Shown piece after piece: positions 1 to 7,133 of a stretch of 38,908 nt of DNA (position 1 is the first letter of the stretch; each line of letters begins with the position of its first letter). The notes below the pieces were generated by a model, which was given only the letters and a program-made list of their open reading frames with translations, did no database searches and was not told the DNA's origin. The position numbers were made by a program, and so were the translations under genes. Origin of the DNA: an uncultured Pseudomonadota bacterium (GTDB lineage Bacteria; Bdellovibrionota_B; Oligoflexia; Oligoflexales; CAIYRB01); NCBI GenBank assembly GCA_903928445.1, contig CAIYRB010000059.1, positions 1-38,908 on the forward strand, written 5' to 3'.

Positions 1-210
1 ATTCATCGCGCTAGAGTCGCCATTTTTGCCGGCATCACCTAGGTTAGCGCTAGAGGCTTCCGCGTCGTCACCGTCGCTTGCGTCATTGGACTGCGCCAGT
101 TCGGGACCTTCCTCTTGATCGCCGCTGCACGCCGACCAGCTGAACGCATAGAGGCCACAGGCGAGCAGCGTGCGAAGTCGCAGACGTCCATGGATAGGTT
201 CATTGGTCAC
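1..210 (-). CDS. N-terminal part of a lipoprotein, probably the type IV pilus secretin PilQ (runs off the window)
   Basis: Seventy codons read from a GTG at 210 to the window edge without a stop. A strong Shine-Dalgarno (GGGAGGACTTTCT then GTG) fixes the start. The N-terminus is basic, then hydrophobic, and meets a Cys in FSWSAC, which reads as a lipoprotein signal with Cys at about residue 25. An Asp/Ser/Ala-rich stretch follows. The gene begins 15 bp after the pilP stop and is the last visible member of the pilM-N-O-P series, where pilQ sits in most genomes. Secretins of this group may be lipidated and carry a low-complexity N-terminus, so PilQ is the likely identity, but no AMIN or secretin domain is inside the window. 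The PilQ name is inference from gene order only. Confidence 0.6.
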   Translation of the reverse strand, partial: MTNEPIHGRLRLRTLLACGLYAFSWSACSGDQEEGPELAQSNDASDGDDAEASSANLGDAGKNGDSSAMN

Positions 211-225
211 AGAAAGTCCTCCCGG

Positions 226-1605
226 TTAATAAACATTGCGCTTGATTGGTGCTGGGTCATTGTTTGGCGACGCGGGGGGAACGGCCGGGCCATTATTAGC
301 GCCGCCGCCGCCAGGGGCGGCCGGGGGAGGGGCTATAGCTTGAGGCTGCGCTTTCGCGGCAGCCTCGGCCGGCGCTGTTGGTGGATGATCCTCGCGCATG
401 GCGTTAAGCTTGGCATTAACAGGCGCCACTGCGGGACCTTGGCGTTGCGCATCATCTCCTGGCACCACCACCGCCCCTGGACCGCCAGGCAGCGCCATAC
501 CCCCGCCTGGAGCCGCTGCACCCGCGGCGGCACGGGGTGCGCCACCAGGGTTACCAGCAGCGCCCGGCTTCGCACCTGGCTCTTTGACGCCGTCTCCATC
601 ATCCTGACCGTTGTCCAAGATGACTTTGGTGTCGGTGGAGCCAGGCGTAAAGAGGATCTTGCCCGAGGGCTCATCGGGCACCCGTTTACCCATAAACATT
701 AGTTTATCTTCAAACTGCCTGGTGCCATCCTGAGCCAAGAGGAACTCGCGTACCGTCATGAAGTCGTCGCCGATAGCCTGGATTTTACCACCCCGATTGC
801 CGATCGAATCGCCGATTTTGACGATGATACCCTGACCTGCGCCACCCGTTGATGGCGTCATAAGCATCGCCTTGTGCTCCCCATTTGATAGCTGCCAAAT
901 ACCGATCACAGTCAGTTCTTTAAGCGTAAAGCGTTGCAATGGACTAATGATTGGAATCTCAAGCGAATCAATTGCAGCTGCGGCGACCGCGTCACGTTCC
1001 GTAATCATCGGCGGTACAAACGGATCGTGTTTGCCAAACGCAGCATACCGATAGTCGCTCGGCGGCTCGACGATATCCTCGACACGCATCCCGCCGCTGA
1101 CCTGCTGCGCCGTTGTTTTTTCGGTCAACGAATCGGAATCATCCGATCTTACCGCAGCAATGTGCGAGCCATTGGCGGCCATGCCTCCTGGCTTATCGTG
1201 ATTCGCCTCCGCTTCGCCGTCACTTGTGCCTTCACGCTCCCCTTCACCTTCACTTCCCTTTGCAATCTTCTGGCTTTTGAGGGTCTTAGCCGCCATGGCC
1301 TTGCCCTTTTGCGGCTTTCCTGCCGGTGTCTGCCCGGTGACGGGTGCTAACGCGGCGTGATTGCCAGCGCCGTGGGCGGCTTTCTTACGCGGCGGCGGGG
1401 CCAGGGGCTCCTCGGCAAATTCACCGGTCTCATCATTTCCCTCCGGCGTTCTGTGCACACTTTTAAGGTCGCTAGCCGGGCTGACAATGTCCTCTTCGGC
1501 GATGACGCTTTGCGTGGCGAACCCAGCAACGGCGCAAAACAACCATCTCACGCTCACGCGCGCGGTCACTCGCAACGGATTTAAATGTATTCTAGACCAC
1601 AGCAC
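226..1605 (-). CDS. pilP: PilP-type type IV pilus assembly protein with long disordered extensions
   Basis: PilP is the inner-membrane/periplasmic protein that links the PilN-PilO complex to the PilQ secretin. The conserved core lies at roughly residues 193-307 of the 459-aa product: a DPFVPP motif, then PLQRFTLKELTVIGIW, then a GDSIGNRGGKI stretch, as in the PilP family. The family is usually about 180 aa. Here the core is preceded by about 150 residues rich in Lys, Glu, Ser and Pro and followed by about 150 residues rich in Pro, Ala and Gly, both probably disordered. The N-terminus has a hydrophobic signal or anchor segment ending near SVIAEE. I chose GTG at 1605 because AAGAGGT precedes it at good spacing; the frame stays open to a GTG at 1644 with no clear ribosome site. 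It lies between pilO and the putative pilQ. Confidence 0.88.
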   Translation of the reverse strand: MLWSRIHLNPLRVTARVSVRWLFCAVAGFATQSVIAEEDIVSPASDLKSVHRTPEGNDETGEFAEEPLAPPPRKKAAHGAGNHAALAPVTGQTPAGKPQKGKAMAAKTLKSQKIAKGSEGEGEREGTSDGEAEANHDKPGGMAANGSHIAAVRSDDSDSLTEKTTAQQVSGGMRVEDIVEPPSDYRYAAFGKHDPFVPPMITERDAVAAAAIDSLEIPIISPLQRFTLKELTVIGIWQLSNGEHKAMLMTPSTGGAGQGIIVKIGDSIGNRGGKIQAIGDDFMTVREFLLAQDGTRQFEDKLMFMGKRVPDEPSGKILFTPGSTDTKVILDNGQDDGDGVKEPGAKPGAAGNPGGAPRAAAGAAAPGGGMALPGGPGAVVVPGDDAQRQGPAVAPVNAKLNAMREDHPPTAPAEAAAKAQPQAIAPPPAAPGGGGANNGPAVPPASPNNDPAPIKRNVY

Positions 1606-1656
1606 GCTAACACCTCTTAAAACAGTTAAGCACCGCCTAGTCACCTTTGGTGGCCG

Positions 1657-2472
1657 CTAGCTAGGAGCAGCAGCGGCTGCACCTTCAGCACCAGCACCAG
1701 CACCAGCACCAGCAGGATTAGCTCCGTCGGCGGCGGGGGGCGGCGGAGTATGCTGTGGTTTGCCACCATTTGTCGGTGTTTGGGGCATCCCTGAAAGACG
1801 CTCCTGCTCGCTTAAGGAGCGGAAGACGACGATATCGAATTTCGCATGAACCATGAGATTTTGCCGCGCATCTTGTGCCTTCTCATAGGCCGTCTTCTTA
1901 TCAGCACCAGCACCAGCAGGACCGCCACCTGCTCGAGCCTTATCGTCGCCATCTTGTCTAGTCAGCTCGATGCGCCGCATGAAAATGGTCCCATCGAGGT
2001 GAATCATCTGATCGAAAAAGCTCGCAATCTGACTGAAATGACCGACGACGTCCGTGTTAATAGGTGCTTCGATGTACTGGTACGGAAGCGTATGGGGAAT
2101 ATCAGCCGCGGGATTGAAGGCCGTAAGCTGCACTCCAGTCTGTTTGGCAATCGTCGCGGTCTTCTCCAAGATATCCTCAATAATGATGTGGTCTGGTAAC
2201 TTAAGCTTGGCTTTAGCCAACTGATCTTCGGTATAAGCCATTTGCTCTTCAAGCTGCGGCAGGGTCGACTTCTTCTTACGGGCATCTTCAAACTTGTCGC
2301 GACTTGTCTGCACGTTGTTTTGCGATTCCACCACCTTTTGCGCGAGCGCATCGCCCTCATCAAAATAGAGATAGATTCCTGGTAGCACGCCGATCACAAC
2401 GGCAATGGATAACCTGGCCCAAACTGGAAGTAGTTTGTAGCGTTCCTTTAATTCATCGAGCGAAATTGCCAT
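1657..2472 (-). CDS. pilO: PilO, type IV pilus inner-membrane alignment protein
   Basis: PilO dimerises with PilN and forms the inner-membrane ring of the type IV pilus machine. The 271-aa product has a short cytoplasmic start (MAISLDELKERYKLLP), one membrane segment (about residues 22-40, IAVVIGVLPGIYLYF), a coiled-coil stretch (about 45-100) and the ferredoxin-like periplasmic part. The last 60 residues are a Pro/Ala/Gly tail partly encoded by a hexanucleotide repeat. The start is ATG 2472 because AAGAGGGTAAGT precedes it and it lies 10 bp after the pilN stop. The frame is open 53 codons further upstream, but that would run inside pilN in another frame and adds a basic sequence unlike PilO. 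Confidence 0.9.
   Translation of the reverse strand: MAISLDELKERYKLLPVWARLSIAVVIGVLPGIYLYFDEGDALAQKVVESQNNVQTSRDKFEDARKKKSTLPQLEEQMAYTEDQLAKAKLKLPDHIIIEDILEKTATIAKQTGVQLTAFNPAADIPHTLPYQYIEAPINTDVVGHFSQIASFFDQMIHLDGTIFMRRIELTRQDGDDKARAGGGPAGAGADKKTAYEKAQDARQNLMVHAKFDIVVFRSLSEQERLSGMPQTPTNGGKPQHTPPPPAADGANPAGAGAGAGAEGAAAAAPS
1686..1715. repeat. CAGCAC hexanucleotide tandem repeat inside pilO
   Basis: Four perfect CAGCAC units followed by CAGCAG (1686-1715) encode alternating Gly-Ala in the PilO C-terminal tail. A shorter run of the same unit, two copies plus CAGCAG, lies at 1902-1919 in the same gene and encodes GAGAG. In-frame hexamer repeats can change length by slippage without breaking the frame. 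Confidence 0.85.
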
Positions 2473-2482
2473 ACTTACCCTC

Positions 2483-3370
2483 TTAAAAGCGCCGGCTGCG
2501 CTCCATGTCCGAATGAGCATCCCCGCCACGAAGTGGAGCATGCCGCAGCGAAACATCCGCTGTCCCCGGCACTGGCGCCGGAGGCGCCACCGGAGCATCG
2601 GTCTGCGGCGTGAGTCCCTTGTCTCTCGCACCCACCGGCGGTTGCTCTGGGGTCACTGGATGGGCCTGAATGCTACGCTCGCTAAAATGTCCACGCAGAC
2701 TGAATGCGGGGTAATTCGCCATTTCGGGAAAGTCTCGACCAGCCGCGGCCTTGTTGATATTGGCATCGATCAGTGTTAACTCATTGAAGTACACCTGGGT
2801 GCGCAGATCCCCGGAATCGATCTCTTGGTTCTCGGTTGAACGAATCGCCGTCATAAACTCAGCCGTGAGGATATGGTCAAATGCCTGGCCCTTAACCTCA
2901 AAGCCGTCCTCGTTGACTTCCTGAGCCTGGGCCGACTCAGCTGGCTGCGGCAAGCCTGTCGCCCCTGCGGTAACTGCCTTTGCCGCATTGACATTGAATC
3001 CGATCCGCACCGTTTCAAACCAGACACCCTCAGGTTTAAGATTCTGCAGATGTTCGAGAATAATGACCGGCTTGTATTTGGATATCTTCGACACAGTGAT
3101 CGACTTAAGAGCACTGAGCTTAGCGTTTAGCTCAGCGATATCCTTGCCGAGGTTTTTAAACTTCTCGAGATCTGGCGTCAGCTTGGCGGTATTCTCATCG
3201 AGGCTCGCCGCCTCCGCAACCAATCCATCGATCTGATCTTGAATATTGCCAAGATAATACTGAGTCGCGAAGAAGACCGCCACGGCGACAATAGTGGCGG
3301 CGATGACATCCGGCACGTACCAATACGGGCTTTCGATTTCGTCGAGCGGGCATAAGTTTATTTTAATCAT
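2483..3370 (-). CDS. pilN: PilN, type IV pilus inner-membrane protein
   Basis: PilN partners PilO, and its cytoplasmic N-terminus docks onto PilM. The product begins MIKINLCPLDE, matching the conserved MIxINLLP motif that binds the PilM groove, then has a membrane helix at about residues 24-44 (VIAATIVAVAVFFATQYYL). A coiled coil (about 48-95) and the periplasmic ferredoxin-like domain follow. At 295 aa it exceeds the usual 180-210; the excess is a Pro-rich C-terminal tail from about residue 235. ATG 3370 is 31 bp past the pilM stop and 10 bp separate its stop from pilO, so the set is one transcription unit. Confidence 0.92.
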   Translation of the reverse strand: MIKINLCPLDEIESPYWYVPDVIAATIVAVAVFFATQYYLGNIQDQIDGLVAEAASLDENTAKLTPDLEKFKNLGKDIAELNAKLSALKSITVSKISKYKPVIILEHLQNLKPEGVWFETVRIGFNVNAAKAVTAGATGLPQPAESAQAQEVNEDGFEVKGQAFDHILTAEFMTAIRSTENQEIDSGDLRTQVYFNELTLIDANINKAAAGRDFPEMANYPAFSLRGHFSERSIQAHPVTPEQPPVGARDKGLTPQTDAPVAPPAPVPGTADVSLRHAPLRGGDAHSDMERSRRF

Positions 3371-3401
3371 GAGGGTGTCGGTCCGCTGGGGGAAACGAGG
3401 A

Positions 3402-4499
3402 CTAGCGTTGGTCGTTTAGCGCGCGTAGGCCCAAGCCGACAGCGACGCCGTAGAGGTGGCCTTGCATCATCAGGTAATCGGTACTGAACTTTTTCGGGTT
3501 AATCTCCAACCGTTGGAATGGGTTGACGATTTGTACAGGTATCTGCAGGGTTGCGGCGAGTGCTGCATCCAGGCCAAGAGTTCGAGCACCACCACCAACT
3601 AAATAAATACTGTTTAAGCCAGCAGCTCGGTCGGTGGCCTCAGCATTTTGAAAGAAATAGTCGATACACACCTGAAGCTCGGCAACCAGCTGTTCATTGA
3701 GTTCGCCGAGGACCTGGTGGAGCTGCTGTGGAACGTTAGCATCGCCTTGGGATATAGCGACTTTCAGGGTCTCAGCATTGGGTCGATCGACGCTAAGTAG
3801 CTCCATGATGCGCCGCGAATAATCATCGCCACCGATGGCGATCTCCCGAGTGAAAACGTAGTTGCCATTGGCGACAAGCGACAGTTGAGTCAGTGCAGCA
3901 CCGACGTTGACCAGCGCAGTCAAGCCCTGGACGTTGCCGTAGCTATACTCAAACATATTAGCGACGCTGAAGGCACCGCATTCCACGACGCCAGTGCGCA
4001 TGCCAAGGGAGCGAACGAGGGCCAAATACGCCTCGACCATTTCGCGCTTAGCACCGACCAGCAGCACCGGCTGGCCCTTATCATCCACCGGCGCCTTAGC
4101 ATTGGTCGGATCCGCAGCGACTGGCGCCTCGGGGAGCGCATAGAAATCAAAGTAAATATCAGCCATATCGGCCTGAAATTGCTGTTCGGCCTCATAGAAT
4201 ACCTGCTCGGCTAACTCTTTATCCTTAGCCGCGATCATGACCTTTTTGATAAGTACCGAACTACCGCCGAGAGAAATAGCCGCACGCCGTCCTCTGGTGC
4301 CAATCTTGAGGCGTTTGAGCAAGGTCCTCAGTACCTCGCCAACGACCACCGCATCGACGATCAAGCCGTCCACTACGGCGCCCGCAGGCAACACTTCGAG
4401 GCCTGCGGCATGCAGTGTTCTCTGCTTACCACCGGTCAGCACCACGAGTTTGATCGCGGAGGAGCCGATGTCGATGGCGACGAGCGGTCTCTTAAACAT
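3402..4499 (-). CDS. pilM: PilM, actin-like ATPase of the type IV pilus
   Basis: PilM is the cytoplasmic actin-like protein that binds the PilN tail and the motor ATPases of the pilus. The product (365 aa, usual family length about 350) opens with MFKRPLVAIDIGSSAIKLVVL, giving the phosphate-1 loop DIGSSAIK, and contains a second ATPase loop late in the protein (IYLVGGGARTLGLDAAL), as in the PilM/FtsA fold. ATG 4499 is preceded by GGAAG at five bases; a longer frame starting at 4526 adds only nine residues and has no ribosome site. It is the first gene of the pilM-N-O-P-(Q) set. Confidence 0.94.
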   Translation of the reverse strand: MFKRPLVAIDIGSSAIKLVVLTGGKQRTLHAAGLEVLPAGAVVDGLIVDAVVVGEVLRTLLKRLKIGTRGRRAAISLGGSSVLIKKVMIAAKDKELAEQVFYEAEQQFQADMADIYFDFYALPEAPVAADPTNAKAPVDDKGQPVLLVGAKREMVEAYLALVRSLGMRTGVVECGAFSVANMFEYSYGNVQGLTALVNVGAALTQLSLVANGNYVFTREIAIGGDDYSRRIMELLSVDRPNAETLKVAISQGDANVPQQLHQVLGELNEQLVAELQVCIDYFFQNAEATDRAAGLNSIYLVGGGARTLGLDAALAATLQIPVQIVNPFQRLEINPKKFSTDYLMMQGHLYGVAVGLGLRALNDQR

Positions 4500-4572
4500 G
4501 AAACTTCCAGGGTGAGGATGCGGCAAGGATACCGATGGCCCGGAGTGGGCAGGGCGGGACGTGCTACCTAAG

Positions 4573-4602
4573 ATTGTTTCACTTATCGATTGACGGCGTC
4601 AA
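4573..4602 (-). promoter_or_regulatory. Candidate sigma-70 promoter of the pilM-Q operon
   Basis: On the minus strand TTGACG (4602-4597) is followed after 18 bases by AACAAT (4578-4573), matching five and four of six consensus positions. It lies about 75 bp before the pilM start and after the stop of the upstream gene. Assignment rests on sequence resemblance alone. Confidence 0.38.
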
Positions 4603-4631
4603 GATTTAGTGAGCGTCAAGGCTTTGACATC

Positions 4632-5060
4632 TCAGCGTTTAGACCGCAAAAATCGTTCGAGATCAGCACTCAACCCGGCCGTTGCCGACGCTTCAGGCGG
4701 CGGCCCTGGCAGCCCGGAAAAAAGCGCGTCCAGACTAGCTTTGGCAGCCGCCGTGGGCGCTGCCAGATCGACCTGCGCCGTAGCCGGCGAGAAATAGCTG
4801 CAGAAGTTACCGCGGTCCTTTTCCTTGACCCAGCTGGCCTGTTCCTCGCGGCAACCATGGTGGGCATCAGCGTCGAAAAACCGACAGTTCAGGCAGCAAC
4901 GCAGGTCCCTCAGACAGCGCGGACAACTAGCCGAACGCGGCACTGGTGGCGTAAGATCAGAGACTTGACGGCAGCTGTGGCAGACGAGGTTTGGCAAAAG
5001 ATCCCTGAAATCACTTGGCAGGGCCGCGTAATACGCGCTAAACACTGACCTAAGCCCCAC
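4632..5060 (-). CDS. Small Cys-rich, probably zinc-binding protein of unknown function
   Basis: A 142-aa soluble protein with two CxxC knuckles (CHSC near residue 27, CPRC near 46) followed by CCLNCRFFD, a further Cys in HHGCREE and a final one in NFCSYF. The run of Cys ending in a K-x-x-x-N-F-C-x-x-F signature resembles small zinc-ribbon proteins seen in many proteobacterial genomes, but I know no function. The C-terminal third is Ala/Pro-rich and ends in basic residues. The start is uncertain: GTG 5060 gives the longest frame with no clear ribosome site, and GTG 5045 is preceded by AGGT at four bases. It lies upstream of pilM on the same strand, 132 bp away with a candidate promoter between, and is divergent from the cystathionine beta-synthase gene. 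Confidence 0.75.
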   Translation of the reverse strand: MGLRSVFSAYYAALPSDFRDLLPNLVCHSCRQVSDLTPPVPRSASCPRCLRDLRCCLNCRFFDADAHHGCREEQASWVKEKDRGNFCSYFSPATAQVDLAAPTAAAKASLDALFSGLPGPPPEASATAGLSADLERFLRSKR

Positions 5061-5143
5061 GGTTTCGCCAAGGTCATTAGCACGAGGCCGCCGTCCGGCT
5101 CAAGTCCGATTGCGCTCCACCGCCCCGAAAGTAAGGGAACTCC

Positions 5144-6487
5144 ATGCGTTATAGCTCCATCCTCGAAACGATCGGCCGCACCCCGCTGGTGAAACTCAAC
5201 CGGATCGGCGCCAACCTCGAGTGCAATATCTACGCTAAATGCGAATTTTTGAATCCCGGCGGCTCGGTCAAAGACCGCATCGGCTACCGCATGGTGATCG
5301 AAGCCGAGAAGAGCGGCCGGATTAAGCCTGGCGACACCTTGATCGAGCCGACCAGCGGTAACACCGGCATCGGCATCGCCTTGGCTGGAGCTGTCAAGGG
5401 CTACCGGGTCATCATCACCCTTCCCGAAAAGATGAGCCGAGAAAAGCAGGTTGTCCTCGAAGCCCTTGGTGCCGAAATCATCCGTACCCCGAGCGACGCG
5501 TCGTTTGATTCACCCGACAGCCATATCGGTGTTGCCGCGCGCCTGCAGCGTGAGCTGCCAAACGCACATATCCTCGACCAATACTCCAATCCCGCCAATC
5601 CCGACGCCCACTTTGAGGGCACCGGGCAAGAGATCTTGGATGATCTAGACGGCAAGGTTGATATGGTGGTCATGGGTGCCGGCACGGGCGGCACACTGAC
5701 CGGCGTCGCCCTTAAAATCAAGCAGCACGCGCCTGCGTGCGTGATCGTCGGCGCCGATCCCATTGGCTCGCTCTTGGCCGGCCCAGCTCCGATCAGCTCC
5801 TATAAAGTCGAGGGTATTGGCTACGATTTCATTCCCAAAGTACTCGATCGCAGCCTGGTCGATGTGTGGGTCAAAACCGCCGACCGCGAATCGTTTCAAT
5901 TGGCCCGCCGTCTGATCAGCGAGGAGGGCCTGCTGTGCGGTGGCTCCAGTGGCTCGGCACTCTACGCTGCGCTAAAGGAAGCGAAAAAGCTGCAGCGCGG
6001 CCAAAATTGCGTCGTTATTTTGCCAGACGGTGTGCGTAACTACATGACCAAATTTGTCGACGATAAATGGATGCGCGACAACCGTTTCACCGGCGTCAAC
6101 ACCATTCAAGGAAACGTCGGTCAGCTACTCACAGTCAAACAAAAGCTCATCACCCTGCAAAGCTCGGACACGGTGAGTCAAGCCGTCGAAGTGATGACTG
6201 GTCGCGGGATCTCACAAATACCGGTTGTCCACAATGGCAGTTTGATCGGCATGGTTAAAGAAGACGATCTGTTGAAGTACCTTTCCTCTGGCGACATCAC
6301 CACCACGGATCTGCTGGCCGATGTCCTCGACCGCGCTGTCCCAACGGTTGAAGACACCACACCGATCAGTGCACTCCAGGAGATTTTGATGCATGCACCA
6401 TCGGTCGTCGTTGTCGATGGCAAGCGTTGCCCACTGCATATCGTCACCAAAATCGACCTAGTGAATTGGCTGATCAAACGCCCATAG
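5144..6487 (+). CDS. Cystathionine beta-synthase-type PLP enzyme with C-terminal CBS domain pair
   Basis: A fold-type II PLP enzyme that should join serine (or O-acetylserine) with homocysteine or sulfide in transsulfuration or cysteine synthesis, in the cytoplasm. The catalytic part (about 1-320) shows NPGGSVKDRIG with the PLP lysine at residue 43, the TSGNTG loop at 70-75, the phosphate-binding GAGTGGTLTG near 180, and GGSSGSA near 265. From about 330 to 447 there are two CBS motifs (GISQIPVV and a final half), the regulatory module found in cystathionine beta-synthase but not in CysK or CysM. The haem-binding N-terminus of animal enzymes is absent, as in yeast. Serine/homocysteine specificity is inferred from overall resemblance; a cysteine synthase with CBS domains is the alternative. 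It is divergent from the Cys-rich gene and convergent with the deaminase. Confidence 0.88.
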   Translation: MRYSSILETIGRTPLVKLNRIGANLECNIYAKCEFLNPGGSVKDRIGYRMVIEAEKSGRIKPGDTLIEPTSGNTGIGIALAGAVKGYRVIITLPEKMSREKQVVLEALGAEIIRTPSDASFDSPDSHIGVAARLQRELPNAHILDQYSNPANPDAHFEGTGQEILDDLDGKVDMVVMGAGTGGTLTGVALKIKQHAPACVIVGADPIGSLLAGPAPISSYKVEGIGYDFIPKVLDRSLVDVWVKTADRESFQLARRLISEEGLLCGGSSGSALYAALKEAKKLQRGQNCVVILPDGVRNYMTKFVDDKWMRDNRFTGVNTIQGNVGQLLTVKQKLITLQSSDTVSQAVEVMTGRGISQIPVVHNGSLIGMVKEDDLLKYLSSGDITTTDLLADVLDRAVPTVEDTTPISALQEILMHAPSVVVVDGKRCPLHIVTKIDLVNWLIKRP

Positions 6488-6520
6488 ATCATCGATCGAC
6501 GCCTTCACGGCAATACCCAA

Positions 6521-6554
6521 GGACGGGGCGGGGCGGGGCGAGCTACACCTCGCC
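6521..6554. terminator. G-rich tract and short hairpin between convergent genes
   Basis: Three GGGG runs separated by single C (6525-6538, with a GG at 6521) lead into GGCGAG-ctacac-CTCGCC (6537-6554), a perfect six-base stem. It fills the 67-bp gap between two convergent stop codons, so a two-way terminator is possible, though no T-tract follows. The G runs could also form a four-stranded structure. Confidence 0.3.
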
Positions 6555-7040
6555 TCAATATGGAACTTTATCCGACTTCGCTTGATAAAGCTGCCATACC
6601 TGCGCCGCTTCTTCTTGCAATAGCTGCGTAGACCGCACCTGCCTTTGGTCTTTGCTTAATTGCAGCTGACGGTAAATGAAGCTGTCGTCAAAACCGCCGT
6701 AAAGAGCTGCATCGTCCACACTGGCCGCATAATAAATGGTCTTGATCCCAGCCCAGTAGGTCGCCGCAAGGCACATCGGACAAGGCTCGGCAGATGTATA
6801 GAGCGTGCAGGCGTCAAGCTTGAACGTCTGCAGCTTCACCGCGGCGGAGCGAATGGCCTCCATCTCGGCATGCCACGTGGGATCGTGACTAACGACGACC
6901 CGGTTCATTCCCTCAGAGACGATCTGCTCGTCTTTGGTGATGACGGCGCCGAACGGTCCTCCGGTACAAAACTCCAGTCCGGCCCTGGACGATAATGCAA
7001 TCGCCCGGCGTAAAAACCCTAGGTGCTTGTCTTGGCTCAA
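6555..7040 (-). CDS. Guanine deaminase-like cytidine deaminase-fold enzyme
   Basis: A 161-aa zinc-dependent nucleoside/base deaminase. The zinc site is clear: HAEMEAI (His ligand and catalytic Glu, about residues 57-59) and SAEPCPMC (two Cys ligands, about 86-92). The sequence after it (ATYWAGIKTIYYAA, then a GGFDDSFIYRQL stretch) and a C-terminus ending in KVPY resemble Bacillus-type GuaD, which converts guanine to xanthine, more than tRNA adenosine deaminase TadA. Specificity is an inference. It is a single gene on the minus strand, with 93 bp between its start and the end of the phytochrome gene upstream, so it may be read through from that locus or have its own promoter there. Confidence 0.85.
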   Translation of the reverse strand: MSQDKHLGFLRRAIALSSRAGLEFCTGGPFGAVITKDEQIVSEGMNRVVVSHDPTWHAEMEAIRSAAVKLQTFKLDACTLYTSAEPCPMCLAATYWAGIKTIYYAASVDDAALYGGFDDSFIYRQLQLSKDQRQVRSTQLLQEEAAQVWQLYQAKSDKVPY

Positions 7041-7133
7041 CGTCGCCTCCGGCCTGTGGTTTCATGTCTTTTGGATAGCATCATTGGCTTCTTATGAGCA
7101 AACCGTGTCAGAAATCTGTCGGCAGCAACTGAA

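Noticed and set aside
115..702. Plus-strand 195-codon frame opposite pilP and the secretin start
   Set aside because: Rich in Arg, Trp and Cys with no motif; it is the shadow of the GC-rich pilP tail.
1686..1919. CAGCAC runs as a CRISPR or direct-repeat array
   Set aside because: Units are contiguous six-mers in frame within pilO, with no spacers.
4590..5048. Plus-strand 152-codon frame opposite the Cys-rich gene
   Set aside because: Arg-rich and without a ribosome site; the minus strand carries the ordered Cys motifs.
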